From Veillonella parvula (GTDB lineage: Bacteria; Bacillota; Negativicutes; Veillonellales; Veillonellaceae): DNA of 64,000 nt. Where the stretch lies: positions 2,030,501 to 2,094,500 of the forward strand of contig NZ_LR778174.1 in the NCBI RefSeq assembly GCF_902810435.1, read 5' to 3'. The translations under genes and the position numbers were made by a program. Below are positions 56,885 through 64,000 of this stretch, in pieces. Position 1 is the stretch's first letter. Every line of letters begins with the position of its first letter. Below the pieces are notes generated by a model. It was not told where the DNA came from, ran no database searches, and saw only the letters and a program-made list of their open reading frames with translations.

Positions 56885-58213
56885 ATGACTAAACTACCAC
56901 TATTAGCGTGTGCTTTCATCATGAGCACTATATTATCACCAATAGGAGCCATCGATGTTAATATTCCTGGTGCAGATTCTAAGATTTCCAAGGATGCCTA
57001 CATAAATTACCAAACCACGAACCCTGATATTGAAAAGGATGTAGCAAACTATGTGAAGACATTAAAGTTAACGGACAAGGCTAAGGGTATTAGTAAAAAC
57101 GAAATTGAGTATACTAAAGCAGCCTCTATATATCGCGGTCAACATTACCATAATACAATCATATCCATTCACGATAATTACAACCAAATTCGGCTTTCAT
57201 TCCCTGTAGCGGGCATAAAAAGTGATTATCATATAGGGCGTTACAAAAATCCGAGTCGAACCATTGAGGACTATCGAGTGTTAACCGATAACGGAAGTCT
57301 CAATTTAGAAATTGACTACGCAGATTTTAAAGATTACGACTGGCGCAACACCAAAATAGCTTATGAAAAGCTAACAGACAAAGACGTCCGTAATTTCTTG
57401 CAAGCCAATGCGAAACGAAAGTCCTCAAAACACGTTTCTGATATAAAAGGCACTGTATTTTCATATCCTACTGTTACCTACAGCACTTGGGATAGCATGA
57501 AGATGCCACACCTTAAAAACGGTAAAAAAACAACGCTCACCATCGACACGATTAATTTTAAATTTAAGGGCTATAACATGCGTTATCCTTTATATCACGC
57601 AGGGTTTGTCTATTATGATAACAACCCCGTTCTGAACAAGGTTCCTACAGATAAATTATTGGCTAATTATGTACTTCCCTCTGTACAAAACCTAAATGAA
57701 TTAAATCAATATTCACGCATAGAAAGCTTAAACGGTGTACAATACCGTGTACCAAAAGACGCCATATACGAAGGTGAAAGTAAGGGCACCGACCACCAAG
57801 ATATTAGATACTACAAAAAAGGAGACATAACATTCTTTATTTCTACTGACAATATTCCTAAAAACCCATATGCGCATGAACTTGTTATAAACGGTCATTA
57901 CAATTTTAAAACTGATTTAAATACGTTCTGGGATATTTACCGTTACCATCCATCAGCATCAGACTATATCAATTACTCAGTTGTATGGAACAATAACATC
58001 CCTGGTCTAACCATACACAGCTATGAACCTAATAAGGATGATCACATTCTAAACTTTAACTCCTATGATGGCATATATAGTTTTACTTATACTATCTTCT
58101 ATCCAAGTTTTTTAAGTGCTGAGGAAGTTCAAAAATTACGGAATATGATTGAGTTCTTTGATTCTACCAATAATCCTAATTTTAAAATGCAAGAACACGT
58201 TCTATTTCCATAA
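56885..58213 (+). CDS. Secreted hypothetical protein, paralogue of 61332-62555 (442 aa)
   Basis: Signal peptide MTKLPLLACAFIMSTILSPIGA; start behind GGGAG. It shares several blocks with the minus-strand protein at 61332-62555: PGADSKISKDAYINY against PGADSSIPDNAYQNY, YVLPSVQNLNELNQYSRIE against VVIPSIQPLDELARISDLV, YRVPKDA against YRLPKGM, and VVWNNNIPGL against IVWNNGVPTY. No catalytic motif is visible. The two likely arose by duplication. Confidence 0.75.
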   Translation: MTKLPLLACAFIMSTILSPIGAIDVNIPGADSKISKDAYINYQTTNPDIEKDVANYVKTLKLTDKAKGISKNEIEYTKAASIYRGQHYHNTIISIHDNYNQIRLSFPVAGIKSDYHIGRYKNPSRTIEDYRVLTDNGSLNLEIDYADFKDYDWRNTKIAYEKLTDKDVRNFLQANAKRKSSKHVSDIKGTVFSYPTVTYSTWDSMKMPHLKNGKKTTLTIDTINFKFKGYNMRYPLYHAGFVYYDNNPVLNKVPTDKLLANYVLPSVQNLNELNQYSRIESLNGVQYRVPKDAIYEGESKGTDHQDIRYYKKGDITFFISTDNIPKNPYAHELVINGHYNFKTDLNTFWDIYRYHPSASDYINYSVVWNNNIPGLTIHSYEPNKDDHILNFNSYDGIYSFTYTIFYPSFLSAEEVQKLRNMIEFFDSTNNPNFKMQEHVLFP

Positions 58214-58292
58214 GCATAGACGATCTATATCAACACCATTATAAAATAGCTTTCATAAGCATTATATTATACAAATATATAAATTAACTAAC

Positions 58293-58333
58293 AAAAGTCG
58301 AGCAACTAAACGATAGAAGCTCGACTTTTTTAG
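58293..58333 (+). terminator. Terminator of the gene at 56885
   Basis: AAAAGTCGAGC pairs with GCTCGACTTTTTT. Confidence 0.88.
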
Positions 58334-58424
58334 TACTAGAAAACTAAAATATACTTAGTTAAGATACAGCATTCACGGTATCCCAAAGAATTGTATGTAT
58401 GTCTTCATTTGTTATGTGGACAGA

Positions 58425-58961
58425 CTAGCCCTCTATGGCGTCAACTACTTCGCCGATGTACATATAATGAGGTTCCCAACGATCCTTACCAGCTTGGGTA
58501 TACATGGACGGATTCGCTGCATAATATTCCTTTACATGGGCTGCTAAATGAGATTCGTCAAATTGATGTTCATACAGTTTTTTACATACAAATGTTAACT
58601 CTGCTTCTTTGAAAGTCACCCCATTGCCTGCCGCAACTGGTGTTAGTCCAGAATTTGCCACCTTATTTTCATCGCGACCAGAATGAGAACCTAAATAACC
58701 AAGAGCCTTGCGATAGCTTTCAGGGAAGAAACTAACTGTAAAGGTATCATATTTAGCCATAAACTCTTGAGTGTAACGGGCCGGATGGATGTACACAGTC
58801 ACCGTGGATATATCGCCACCATTAGGGCCCCATATGTTGCCCATACTGCCCCAACTAACCGTACAAGTGTTGAAGTCATCAGGCGTCCCAGCCGTAACAA
58901 GAGCCCAACGATCTTCGAACATGGTAAAAGCTTTATAATCCTTTGTTTCAAATGGTTTCAT
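58425..58961 (-). CDS. Flavin reductase-like protein (178 aa)
   Basis: FMN-binding split-barrel: WALVTAGTPDDFNTCTVSWGSMGNIWG, the VTVYIHPARYTQEFMAKYDTFTVSFF strand pair and GYLGSHSGRDENKV match flavin-reductase-domain proteins. The partner or substrate is unknown. The start follows GGAGG. Confidence 0.88.
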   Translation of the reverse strand: MKPFETKDYKAFTMFEDRWALVTAGTPDDFNTCTVSWGSMGNIWGPNGGDISTVTVYIHPARYTQEFMAKYDTFTVSFFPESYRKALGYLGSHSGRDENKVANSGLTPVAAGNGVTFKEAELTFVCKKLYEHQFDESHLAAHVKEYYAANPSMYTQAGKDRWEPHYMYIGEVVDAIEG

Positions 58962-58984
58962 AATGACCTCCAGTTTATCTCAAT

Positions 58985-59190
58985 TTGACGATATAAATCT
59001 TTACCCCTATAATATAGGTAGATAGTCAGACGAGTAGTTGCGTCAGGCTCATCTCTAATAACATATAAACATGTAGAAATGGCCTTTTCGTTTTATCTAA
59101 TTTCCGAAGAAACGAAGGGCTATTTGTCTTTTCCAAGACAAATAAGCGCTATTAATGCCCCAAAAATCCCGTTAATAACGGGATTTTTTA
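58985..59190 (+). ncRNA. Solitary antitoxin-type RNA (toxin-less copy)
   Basis: TTGACG (58985-58990), 17 bp, TATAAT (59008-59013) forms a strong plus-strand promoter. The downstream 150 bp match the antitoxin RNA region at 60925-61104 closely (AGTCAGACGAGT, GTCAGGCTCATCTCTA and GGGCTATTTGTCTTTT are identical), through the reverse complement of the toxin's C-terminus. There the similarity breaks off and a terminator follows (ATCCCGTTAATAACGGGAT with T6, 59166-59189). Only the tail of a toxin frame (FGALIALICLGKDK) remains on the minus strand. Confidence 0.7.
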
Positions 59191-59348
59191 TTCCCAATGT
59201 ATATATATTCTCCAACAAGCAATAAAACTCCTCTTTGTATTTTCCCCAGTTTTTATGGATAATTAAACTATACTTGATATATGCACCGCAAGTAGTAAGG
59301 GTGATTTAGTATGAATCTCTAGATAGTGTAAATTTTTGGAGGTGTCAT

Positions 59349-60767
59349 ATGGATTCTCTGACTATTATTTGGGTTATTGTTTGCGCCTATTTATTACTGA
59401 ATTTATTAGTCGGCGTGTATTGTCATATTCGTGTAAAAGATAGTACTGACTATCTACTCGCAGGTCGTCGTATTGGGGTTCTTATGACGGCAGGCACATT
59501 AGCAGCTACGGAAATCGGTGGTGGGAGCACCGTAGGTGTAGCAGCGAAAGCGTATGGTTCTTGGGGTTTATCTGCAGGTTGGTACGTTGTATCTGCAGGG
59601 ATTGGCGTTATTCTCGTTGCTTTCATCGCACCGCTCTTACGGCGTGCCATGGCAACCACAGTGCCAGAGATCATCGGCCGTCGTTTCGGCGCGTCTAGCC
59701 ATCTCATTACTTCCATTCTGTCCATGCTGGCAACGATCACACTAGCAGGCGTACAGATTACAGCAACTGCAACCATTATTAGCGTTCTCACAGGACTTTC
59801 AACAGAGCTCGCAATCCTCATCTGTGGCGCGGTACTCGTAATTTACACCATGTCCGGCGGTATGTGGAGTGTAACGATGACGGACGTTATCCATTTCTTC
59901 GTTCTCGTTGGGGGCTTCTCCCTCGCTGTGCCGTTCGTATTGCACAATGTGGGCGGCTGGGAATCGGTAGTGGCGAAATTGCCACCTGAACAGTTAGGAT
60001 TTACGAAGGTTGGTTGGAAAACCATCATCGGCCTTATTATCATGTACTTTATGACCTTCTCCACCGGCCAAGAGTCCGTTCAACGGTACTTCGCAGCGAA
60101 GGATGAAAGAACGGCCGTTCTCGGTTCTATCATTTGTGGCATTATCATGGCTCTATTCGCCTTTGTTCCTGCGGTTTTAGGCCTCGTAGCATTGTCTGAA
60201 TTCCCGAACATCGAAGCGAACAATGCGGTGGCAACGGTAGCGCTTAACCTCATGCCTCCTGTAATGGCAGGCTTCGTTATGGCTGCGGTCGTGTCGGCTA
60301 CGCTTTCATCAGGCGCAGGCGACCTCTTAGGCGCCGCTACTGTATTTACCAAGGATATTGTGGAACATCATTTTGGTAAAAGCCTCACTGACGCTCAGCT
60401 CACAAATTACAGCCGTCTGTGCGTGCTATTCCTCGGCATCATCGCCATCATCATCTCCCTCGTAAGCAAAGCCATCATTCCGATGCTCGTATTTGCTTTC
60501 ACCATGAGATCCGCTGGCCCATTCGCTGCATTCCTACTTGGCCTCACTTGGAAAAATGCAACAGCTGGCGCCGGCATTTGGTCCATCGTGCTCGGCTCCA
60601 TCGCAGGCGTGTACTGGGAATTCGTTGGCAACCCATATGGTATCATGTCCATCATCTTCGGTTCCATCGTGAGCCTCATCGTCTTTGTGGCTGTGGTATT
60701 CATTGAACGATCTATGGGTAAACCACCGGCTCCTCCGGCTATACCTGATGATATAAAAGAAATATAA
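59349..60767 (+). CDS. Sodium:solute symporter, SSS family (472 aa)
   Basis: Thirteen hydrophobic segments; VKDSTDYLLAGRRIGVLMTAGTLAATEIGGGSTVGVAAKAYGSWGLSAGWY is the SSS N-terminal signature and GQESVQRYFAAKDERTA the later sodium-site loop. The substrate is unknown (SSS proteins carry sugars, amino acids, carboxylates). The start follows GGAGGTG. It is bracketed by two copies of an RNA-toxin module. Confidence 0.9.
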   Translation: MDSLTIIWVIVCAYLLLNLLVGVYCHIRVKDSTDYLLAGRRIGVLMTAGTLAATEIGGGSTVGVAAKAYGSWGLSAGWYVVSAGIGVILVAFIAPLLRRAMATTVPEIIGRRFGASSHLITSILSMLATITLAGVQITATATIISVLTGLSTELAILICGAVLVIYTMSGGMWSVTMTDVIHFFVLVGGFSLAVPFVLHNVGGWESVVAKLPPEQLGFTKVGWKTIIGLIIMYFMTFSTGQESVQRYFAAKDERTAVLGSIICGIIMALFAFVPAVLGLVALSEFPNIEANNAVATVALNLMPPVMAGFVMAAVVSATLSSGAGDLLGAATVFTKDIVEHHFGKSLTDAQLTNYSRLCVLFLGIIAIIISLVSKAIIPMLVFAFTMRSAGPFAAFLLGLTWKNATAGAGIWSIVLGSIAGVYWEFVGNPYGIMSIIFGSIVSLIVFVAVVFIERSMGKPPAPPAIPDDIKEI

Positions 60768-60834
60768 GCAGTTTGTTATAATCTGTGACTTAATAATAAG
60801 CCTAAAAGTACTATAAAATTACAATTATAAAACC

Positions 60835-60870
60835 AAAAACTCCTATCGGTGAAAGCCAATAGGAGTTTTT
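60835..60870 (+). terminator. Terminator of the symporter gene
   Basis: AAAAACTCCTAT and ATAGGAGTTTTT enclose an inner part with GGTGAAAGCC, one of the over-represented words of this genome. Confidence 0.9.
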
Positions 60871-60924
60871 CTTATTTTACAACGACATCATCAAACTGTA
60901 TGCCATACACGTGTTCATCATAAT

Positions 60925-61104
60925 TTGACGATATATAATAACCTTATTATAATATAAGAAAATAGTCAGACGAGTCGTACCGTCAGGCTCATCTCTAGTT
61001 ACATAAAAACATGAAGAAATGGCCTTTCAGTTATCTAGTTACACTAGGCAACGGAGGGCTATTTGTCTTTTGTAAGACAAATAAGCGCTATTAATGCCCC
61101 AAAA
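60925..61104 (+). ncRNA. Antitoxin RNA of a type I toxin module
   Basis: Promoter TTGACG (60925-60930), 17 bp, TATAAT (60948-60953). The transcript starts near 60960 and runs antisense into the 3' half of the toxin frame at 61059-61160, as RatA does with txpA. It is homologous to the solitary copy at 58985. The 3' end is not fixed by an obvious terminator. Confidence 0.65.
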
Positions 61105-61160
61105 GCAATAACCACAGTTATCACCTGTAATAAGAGCATGATTAATTCATAATCACTCAT
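61059..61160 (-). CDS. TxpA/holin-like type I toxin peptide (33 aa)
   Basis: A 33-residue frame, M-S-D-Y-E-L-I-M then LLLQVITVVIAFGALIALIC then LTKDK, preceded by GGGAGGG at 8 nt. It has one hydrophobic helix and a basic tail, the pattern of the 'putative holin-like toxin' family. A promoter TTGTAT, 17 bp, TATAAT (61222-61250) precedes it. Antisense RNA from the opposite strand overlaps its C-terminal codons. Confidence 0.75.
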   Translation of the reverse strand: MSDYELIMLLLQVITVVIAFGALIALICLTKDK

Positions 61161-61221
61161 AGGCTTATCCCTCCCTTCAAAAACGAAGAGAGGCCCAACC
61201 TCATCTAACTATCCTAGCTCT

Positions 61222-61250
61222 ATTATAGAACGAACTAATATACGATACAA
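61222..61250 (-). promoter_or_regulatory. Toxin promoter
   Basis: TTGTAT (61245-61250), 17 bp, TATAAT (61222-61227) on the minus strand, about 55 nt upstream of the toxin start codon. Confidence 0.6.
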
Positions 61251-61288
61251 TAAGGAACGAATAATAGGGATATATAGATAAATGTAGC

Positions 61289-61316
61289 AAAGACCGTACC
61301 AAAAGGTACGGTCTTT
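61289..61316 (-). terminator. Terminator of the gene at 61332
   Basis: AAAGACCGTACC pairs with GGTACGGTCTTT around a 4-nt loop, 15 bp after the stop. Confidence 0.9.
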
Positions 61317-61331
61317 ATGTATTTCTTTTGC

Positions 61332-62555
61332 TTATTTCTTTATCTTTATTTCTGCTTTTCTTCTTAACTCTTTAGCATTTTTAAAATCTAAATATTCCAT
61401 TATATTGCGTAGTTCAATATGATTATACTTTGCCTTTCCATCCTCATAGGTAAGATACATATCATATTCATACTGATCGTCTTGTATTAATTGGAATATA
61501 CGTGATTGTTTACCTAGATTATGTTGATCCATAAGATATGTGGGTACACCGTTATTCCAGACTATGGCCGATTGAATTGGTATATCTCGTAATAAAGGTG
61601 ATGAAGAACCATAGAGGTAATCCGCAAAAATACGATTAAAGTATCCACTCATTGCACTATCATCATGTACAATAGGACCTCTATCAATAACTAACTCTAA
61701 CCCTTGACCATAATATACTCGCCTACTATACTCAGAATCAACCTTTTCTTCCGCTTTCAACATCATGCCTTTAGGCAAGCGATACGTAATATTATCCCAT
61801 TTAACAAGATCACTAATACGTGCTAATTCATCTAACGGCTGGATAGAAGGAATCACGACATTAGCCATTTCTGTTTGTAGTTCCTTTACATTTGGTTGGT
61901 GAAATTTACTTAATCCAACAATATAATGTCGATTAGAATCACTATCAAATGTAACATAAGCTAGCATCATAGGACTATCATTTCTTACTGATTCATCACT
62001 TATGCTCCAATAGGCCGATTTAAAACCAGGATAAATAAACATACCTTTATGCAATTCGCTATTTTCATTATAGTTGTCCTCAGGTGTTACTATAGTACCT
62101 GAAAGCGATGCAAGTGCATAACGGTCTACAGCAAAAGACGTAATACCATCAGACTTTAAAGGAGTAAATATCCCAGCTACAGCTCTAATAGGTGCTGTCA
62201 TCTTAGCATTAAAGCCATCTTCATGTAGTAGTATGACCGTAGAATCATGAGAAGTCAAATCCATATACTTAACATTTACTTTCTTAAGTGCTTCTGCATC
62301 TTCTACACTTATCTCACGATCACGAACAAGCTCATCTATCTCTTTATATCTGAGTTTAAGTACCTCTTGTATTTCAAAATCAGGTACTTTACGAATATCT
62401 CCATAACGATAGTTCTGATATGCATTATCTGGAATACTTGAGTCAGCTCCTGGTACCGGCGGTTGCCCTTCAGGAACAGTATACTGCGCCGCATAAATAG
62501 GCATGGTAAAAGCTAGCGACACAGCCAAACCCAACAATATACTTTTTAATCTCAT
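61332..62555 (-). CDS. Secreted hypothetical protein, paralogue of 56885-58213 (407 aa)
   Basis: The start at 62555 behind GAGAGG gives the signal peptide MRLKSILLGLAVSLAFTMPIYAA. It shares PGADSSIPDNAYQNY, VVIPSIQPLDELARIS, ITYRLPKGM and IVWNNGVPTY with the plus-strand paralogue. The tail KELRRKAEIKIKK is basic. No known domain recognised. Confidence 0.75.
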   Translation of the reverse strand: MRLKSILLGLAVSLAFTMPIYAAQYTVPEGQPPVPGADSSIPDNAYQNYRYGDIRKVPDFEIQEVLKLRYKEIDELVRDREISVEDAEALKKVNVKYMDLTSHDSTVILLHEDGFNAKMTAPIRAVAGIFTPLKSDGITSFAVDRYALASLSGTIVTPEDNYNENSELHKGMFIYPGFKSAYWSISDESVRNDSPMMLAYVTFDSDSNRHYIVGLSKFHQPNVKELQTEMANVVIPSIQPLDELARISDLVKWDNITYRLPKGMMLKAEEKVDSEYSRRVYYGQGLELVIDRGPIVHDDSAMSGYFNRIFADYLYGSSSPLLRDIPIQSAIVWNNGVPTYLMDQHNLGKQSRIFQLIQDDQYEYDMYLTYEDGKAKYNHIELRNIMEYLDFKNAKELRRKAEIKIKK

Positions 62556-62579
62556 ATAACACCTCTCAAACAACAATAA

Positions 62580-62627
62580 GCACGTTCTCGCATTAGTATT
62601 AGTATACTACACTCGTGAGAACGTGCC
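62580..62627. repeat. Inverted repeat upstream of the gene at 61332
   Basis: GCACGTTCTCG faces CGTGAGAACGTGC around about 25 AT-rich bases, just outside the start of the secreted protein gene. No T run follows on either strand; a 5' leader structure or operator is possible. Confidence 0.5.
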
Positions 62628-62846
62628 TATGGATTGACCTATTGTAACATTAAGACTTGCTAGTAATATAGGAACTATAATATAGAAGCTATTATTCTCA
62701 ACATTGCTCAATATGCATAGTATACATATTGAATATTCATTTCCCGTATGTTTTAATGAAGACAAATACCATTCGTTTATGACAAATTAAATATGCATCC
62801 TTTATTAGAGAAATCCACTATATTTACACTACATAATAGGTCTTTA

Positions 62847-62892
62847 CTACCATGCTTATATAAATCTCAAAACGCATCATGGTAGCTTTTTT
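62847..62892 (+). terminator. Terminator-like hairpin in the permease leader
   Basis: CTACCATG pairs with CATGGTAG and is followed by CTTTTTTATT, 24 nt before the permease start codon. It may be an attenuator controlling the permease; no upstream gene needs it as a terminator. I do not recognise a riboswitch aptamer in 62640-62846. Confidence 0.6.
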
Positions 62893-62915
62893 ATTACGTA
62901 AAGGAGTATAGATGT

Positions 62916-64000
62916 ATGAGTAAGGAGAAATTAGAGTTTGTTGAACCAGTTGATACAAACACAGATAATGAGTACTCTAGAGAGCCTGTCCCGTTAGGGG
63001 CAAGGAAGTCCTGCTTTTCTCTCACCATCGTTTGGACTGGGTTCGTTTTTCTTGTTACTAGTATGATGGCTGGTGGCGGATTAGCTGCGGGGCTGACTTT
63101 CAACGAATTACTATTAGCCATGATCCTAGGGAATATTTTCTTATGTATCATCGCAGGTCTAGTGAGTGTAATTGCCTATAAAACAGGCCTTACCTTTGCT
63201 CTTTTGACTCGATACAGTTTTGGTCAGGAAGGATCTAGAATTGCCTCTCTCTTCGTACCTATCGTCAATCTAGGTTGGTACACTATTCAAGCGGCCTTAT
63301 ATGGACATTTTATTGCTCAAGTATTCAACCTTTCCTACACAGGCGAAGTTATTGCTATGATGCTCAGCGCCGTTATCATGGGTATCTTTGCAGTTCTCGG
63401 CATTAAATCCCTCGCCGTATTCGGCTATATTGCGATTCCGTCCATCGTATTCCTTTCCCTAGGAACGGCGGCTCGCTCGGTTCAAACAATCGGTGGCTGG
63501 CAAGAATTATTTAACTATGTGCCATTACAACCTATCGATTTACTGTCAGGCATTACCATCGTTATCGGTACATGGATTCTTTCCACTGCTACATGTATCG
63601 CCGATATTATGCGTTATGGTAAAAGCAAGAAAGATGTTATTACAGCGAGCACAATCGGTCTATTGGGCGGCAATACGTTGATGATTAGCTGCGGTGCTAT
63701 CGCAGGCGTTGCTATGAATGATGGTGACTTAATCAACGTACTATTAAGCTTTGGCCTCGTGTTCCCAAGCTTACTATTGTTGACTACAAATATCTTTACC
63801 ACAAATGGTGCAAACCTATATTCCACATCATTGAACCTAGCAAATTCTTTCAAACTAAACAGAAATATTATGCTAGCCGTGCTCATTGCTATCTCTGCAT
63901 TAGCAACAATGACACAACCATATAAAATCGACTCCCTCTTTGTATTCTTAAGTACACTAGGCATCATTGTTCCTCCACTATGCGGTATTATCTTAGCGGA
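62916..64000 (+). CDS. CodB/NCS1-type nucleobase permease, 3' end outside window
   Basis: An open frame from ATG at 62916 (AAGGAG upstream) continues past the window end. It begins MSKEKLEFVEPVD and shows the cytosine-permease order: TIVWTGFVFLVTSMMAGGGLAAGL (helix 1), AYKTGLTFALLTRYSFGQEGSRIASLF and NLGWYTIQAALYGHFIAQVF. NCS1 proteins import cytosine, purines, hydantoin or thiamine-like compounds by cation symport. An earlier ATG four bases upstream is out of frame. Confidence 0.88.
   Translation, partial: MSKEKLEFVEPVDTNTDNEYSREPVPLGARKSCFSLTIVWTGFVFLVTSMMAGGGLAAGLTFNELLLAMILGNIFLCIIAGLVSVIAYKTGLTFALLTRYSFGQEGSRIASLFVPIVNLGWYTIQAALYGHFIAQVFNLSYTGEVIAMMLSAVIMGIFAVLGIKSLAVFGYIAIPSIVFLSLGTAARSVQTIGGWQELFNYVPLQPIDLLSGITIVIGTWILSTATCIADIMRYGKSKKDVITASTIGLLGGNTLMISCGAIAGVAMNDGDLINVLLSFGLVFPSLLLLTTNIFTTNGANLYSTSLNLANSFKLNRNIMLAVLIAISALATMTQPYKIDSLFVFLSTLGIIVPPLCGIILA

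Overview
The window looks like a chromosomal segment of a Veillonella-type organism (Negativicutes: a low-GC Firmicute with a Gram-negative envelope). The reasons are a cobalamin-dependent methylmalonyl-CoA mutase operon with its MeaB chaperone, a large fused FAD/Fe-S lactate-type dehydrogenase, an ExbB-ExbD-TonB set, many signal-peptide proteins, and low-GC Firmicute-style ribosome binding sites. The assignment is inferred from gene content only.

0-10 kb: a complete compact type II CRISPR-Cas locus, all on the minus strand. It has a tracrRNA gene with its own promoter, a 21-repeat array (plus two decayed repeats at the trailer end), cas9 (1064 aa, all catalytic residues present), cas1, cas2 and a long csn2. 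Four small genes of unknown role follow csn2 with no visible terminator. Upstream of the tracrRNA lies a tRNA-Arg(CCU) gene. Directly after its encoded CCA come 21 nt and then a sequence that folds exactly like a fused crRNA:tracrRNA scaffold: 8-bp lower stem, CT/AATC bulge, GNRA tetraloop, nexus hairpin and terminator. Relative to the real repeat and tracrRNA, four stem positions have changed in a compensatory way. I read this as a natural single-guide RNA released from a tRNA transcript. It is the most interesting element of the window, and its guide itself resembles the D-arm and anticodon arm of a tRNA-Arg(CCU).

10-24 kb: a secreted acid phosphatase, a catalase behind a Fur/PerR-like box, ArsR-DinB, purA, an Fsr-like exporter, purB, an M48 membrane protease and exbB-exbD-tonB. 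24-31 kb: mutA-mutB-meaB behind a cobalamin riboswitch with tandem terminators, then rarD. 31-38 kb: lipoproteins, HicAB, a textbook par/Fst-type type I toxin-antitoxin locus, a 22-bp tandem repeat and the 940-aa dehydrogenase. 38-48 kb: TauE, GNAT, ClC, an iron alcohol dehydrogenase, NagZ-like lipoprotein, BFD-like ferredoxin, a site-2-protease homologue without catalytic residues, a CMD-family protein, MarR and nitroreductase. 48-53 kb: two stripped P-type ATPase relatives, an organophosphate transporter, a family of tandem hairpins, an ArsC/Spx-like protein and HigBA. 53-64 kb: DUF554, a candidate small RNA, Tag, paralogous secreted proteins, and a sodium:solute symporter flanked by two copies of a type I toxin-antitoxin RNA module (one complete, one without its toxin). 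The window ends in a CodB-type permease.

The 9-mer GGTGAAAGC occurs at least eleven times, some copies inside terminators, as expected for a DNA-uptake-like word.
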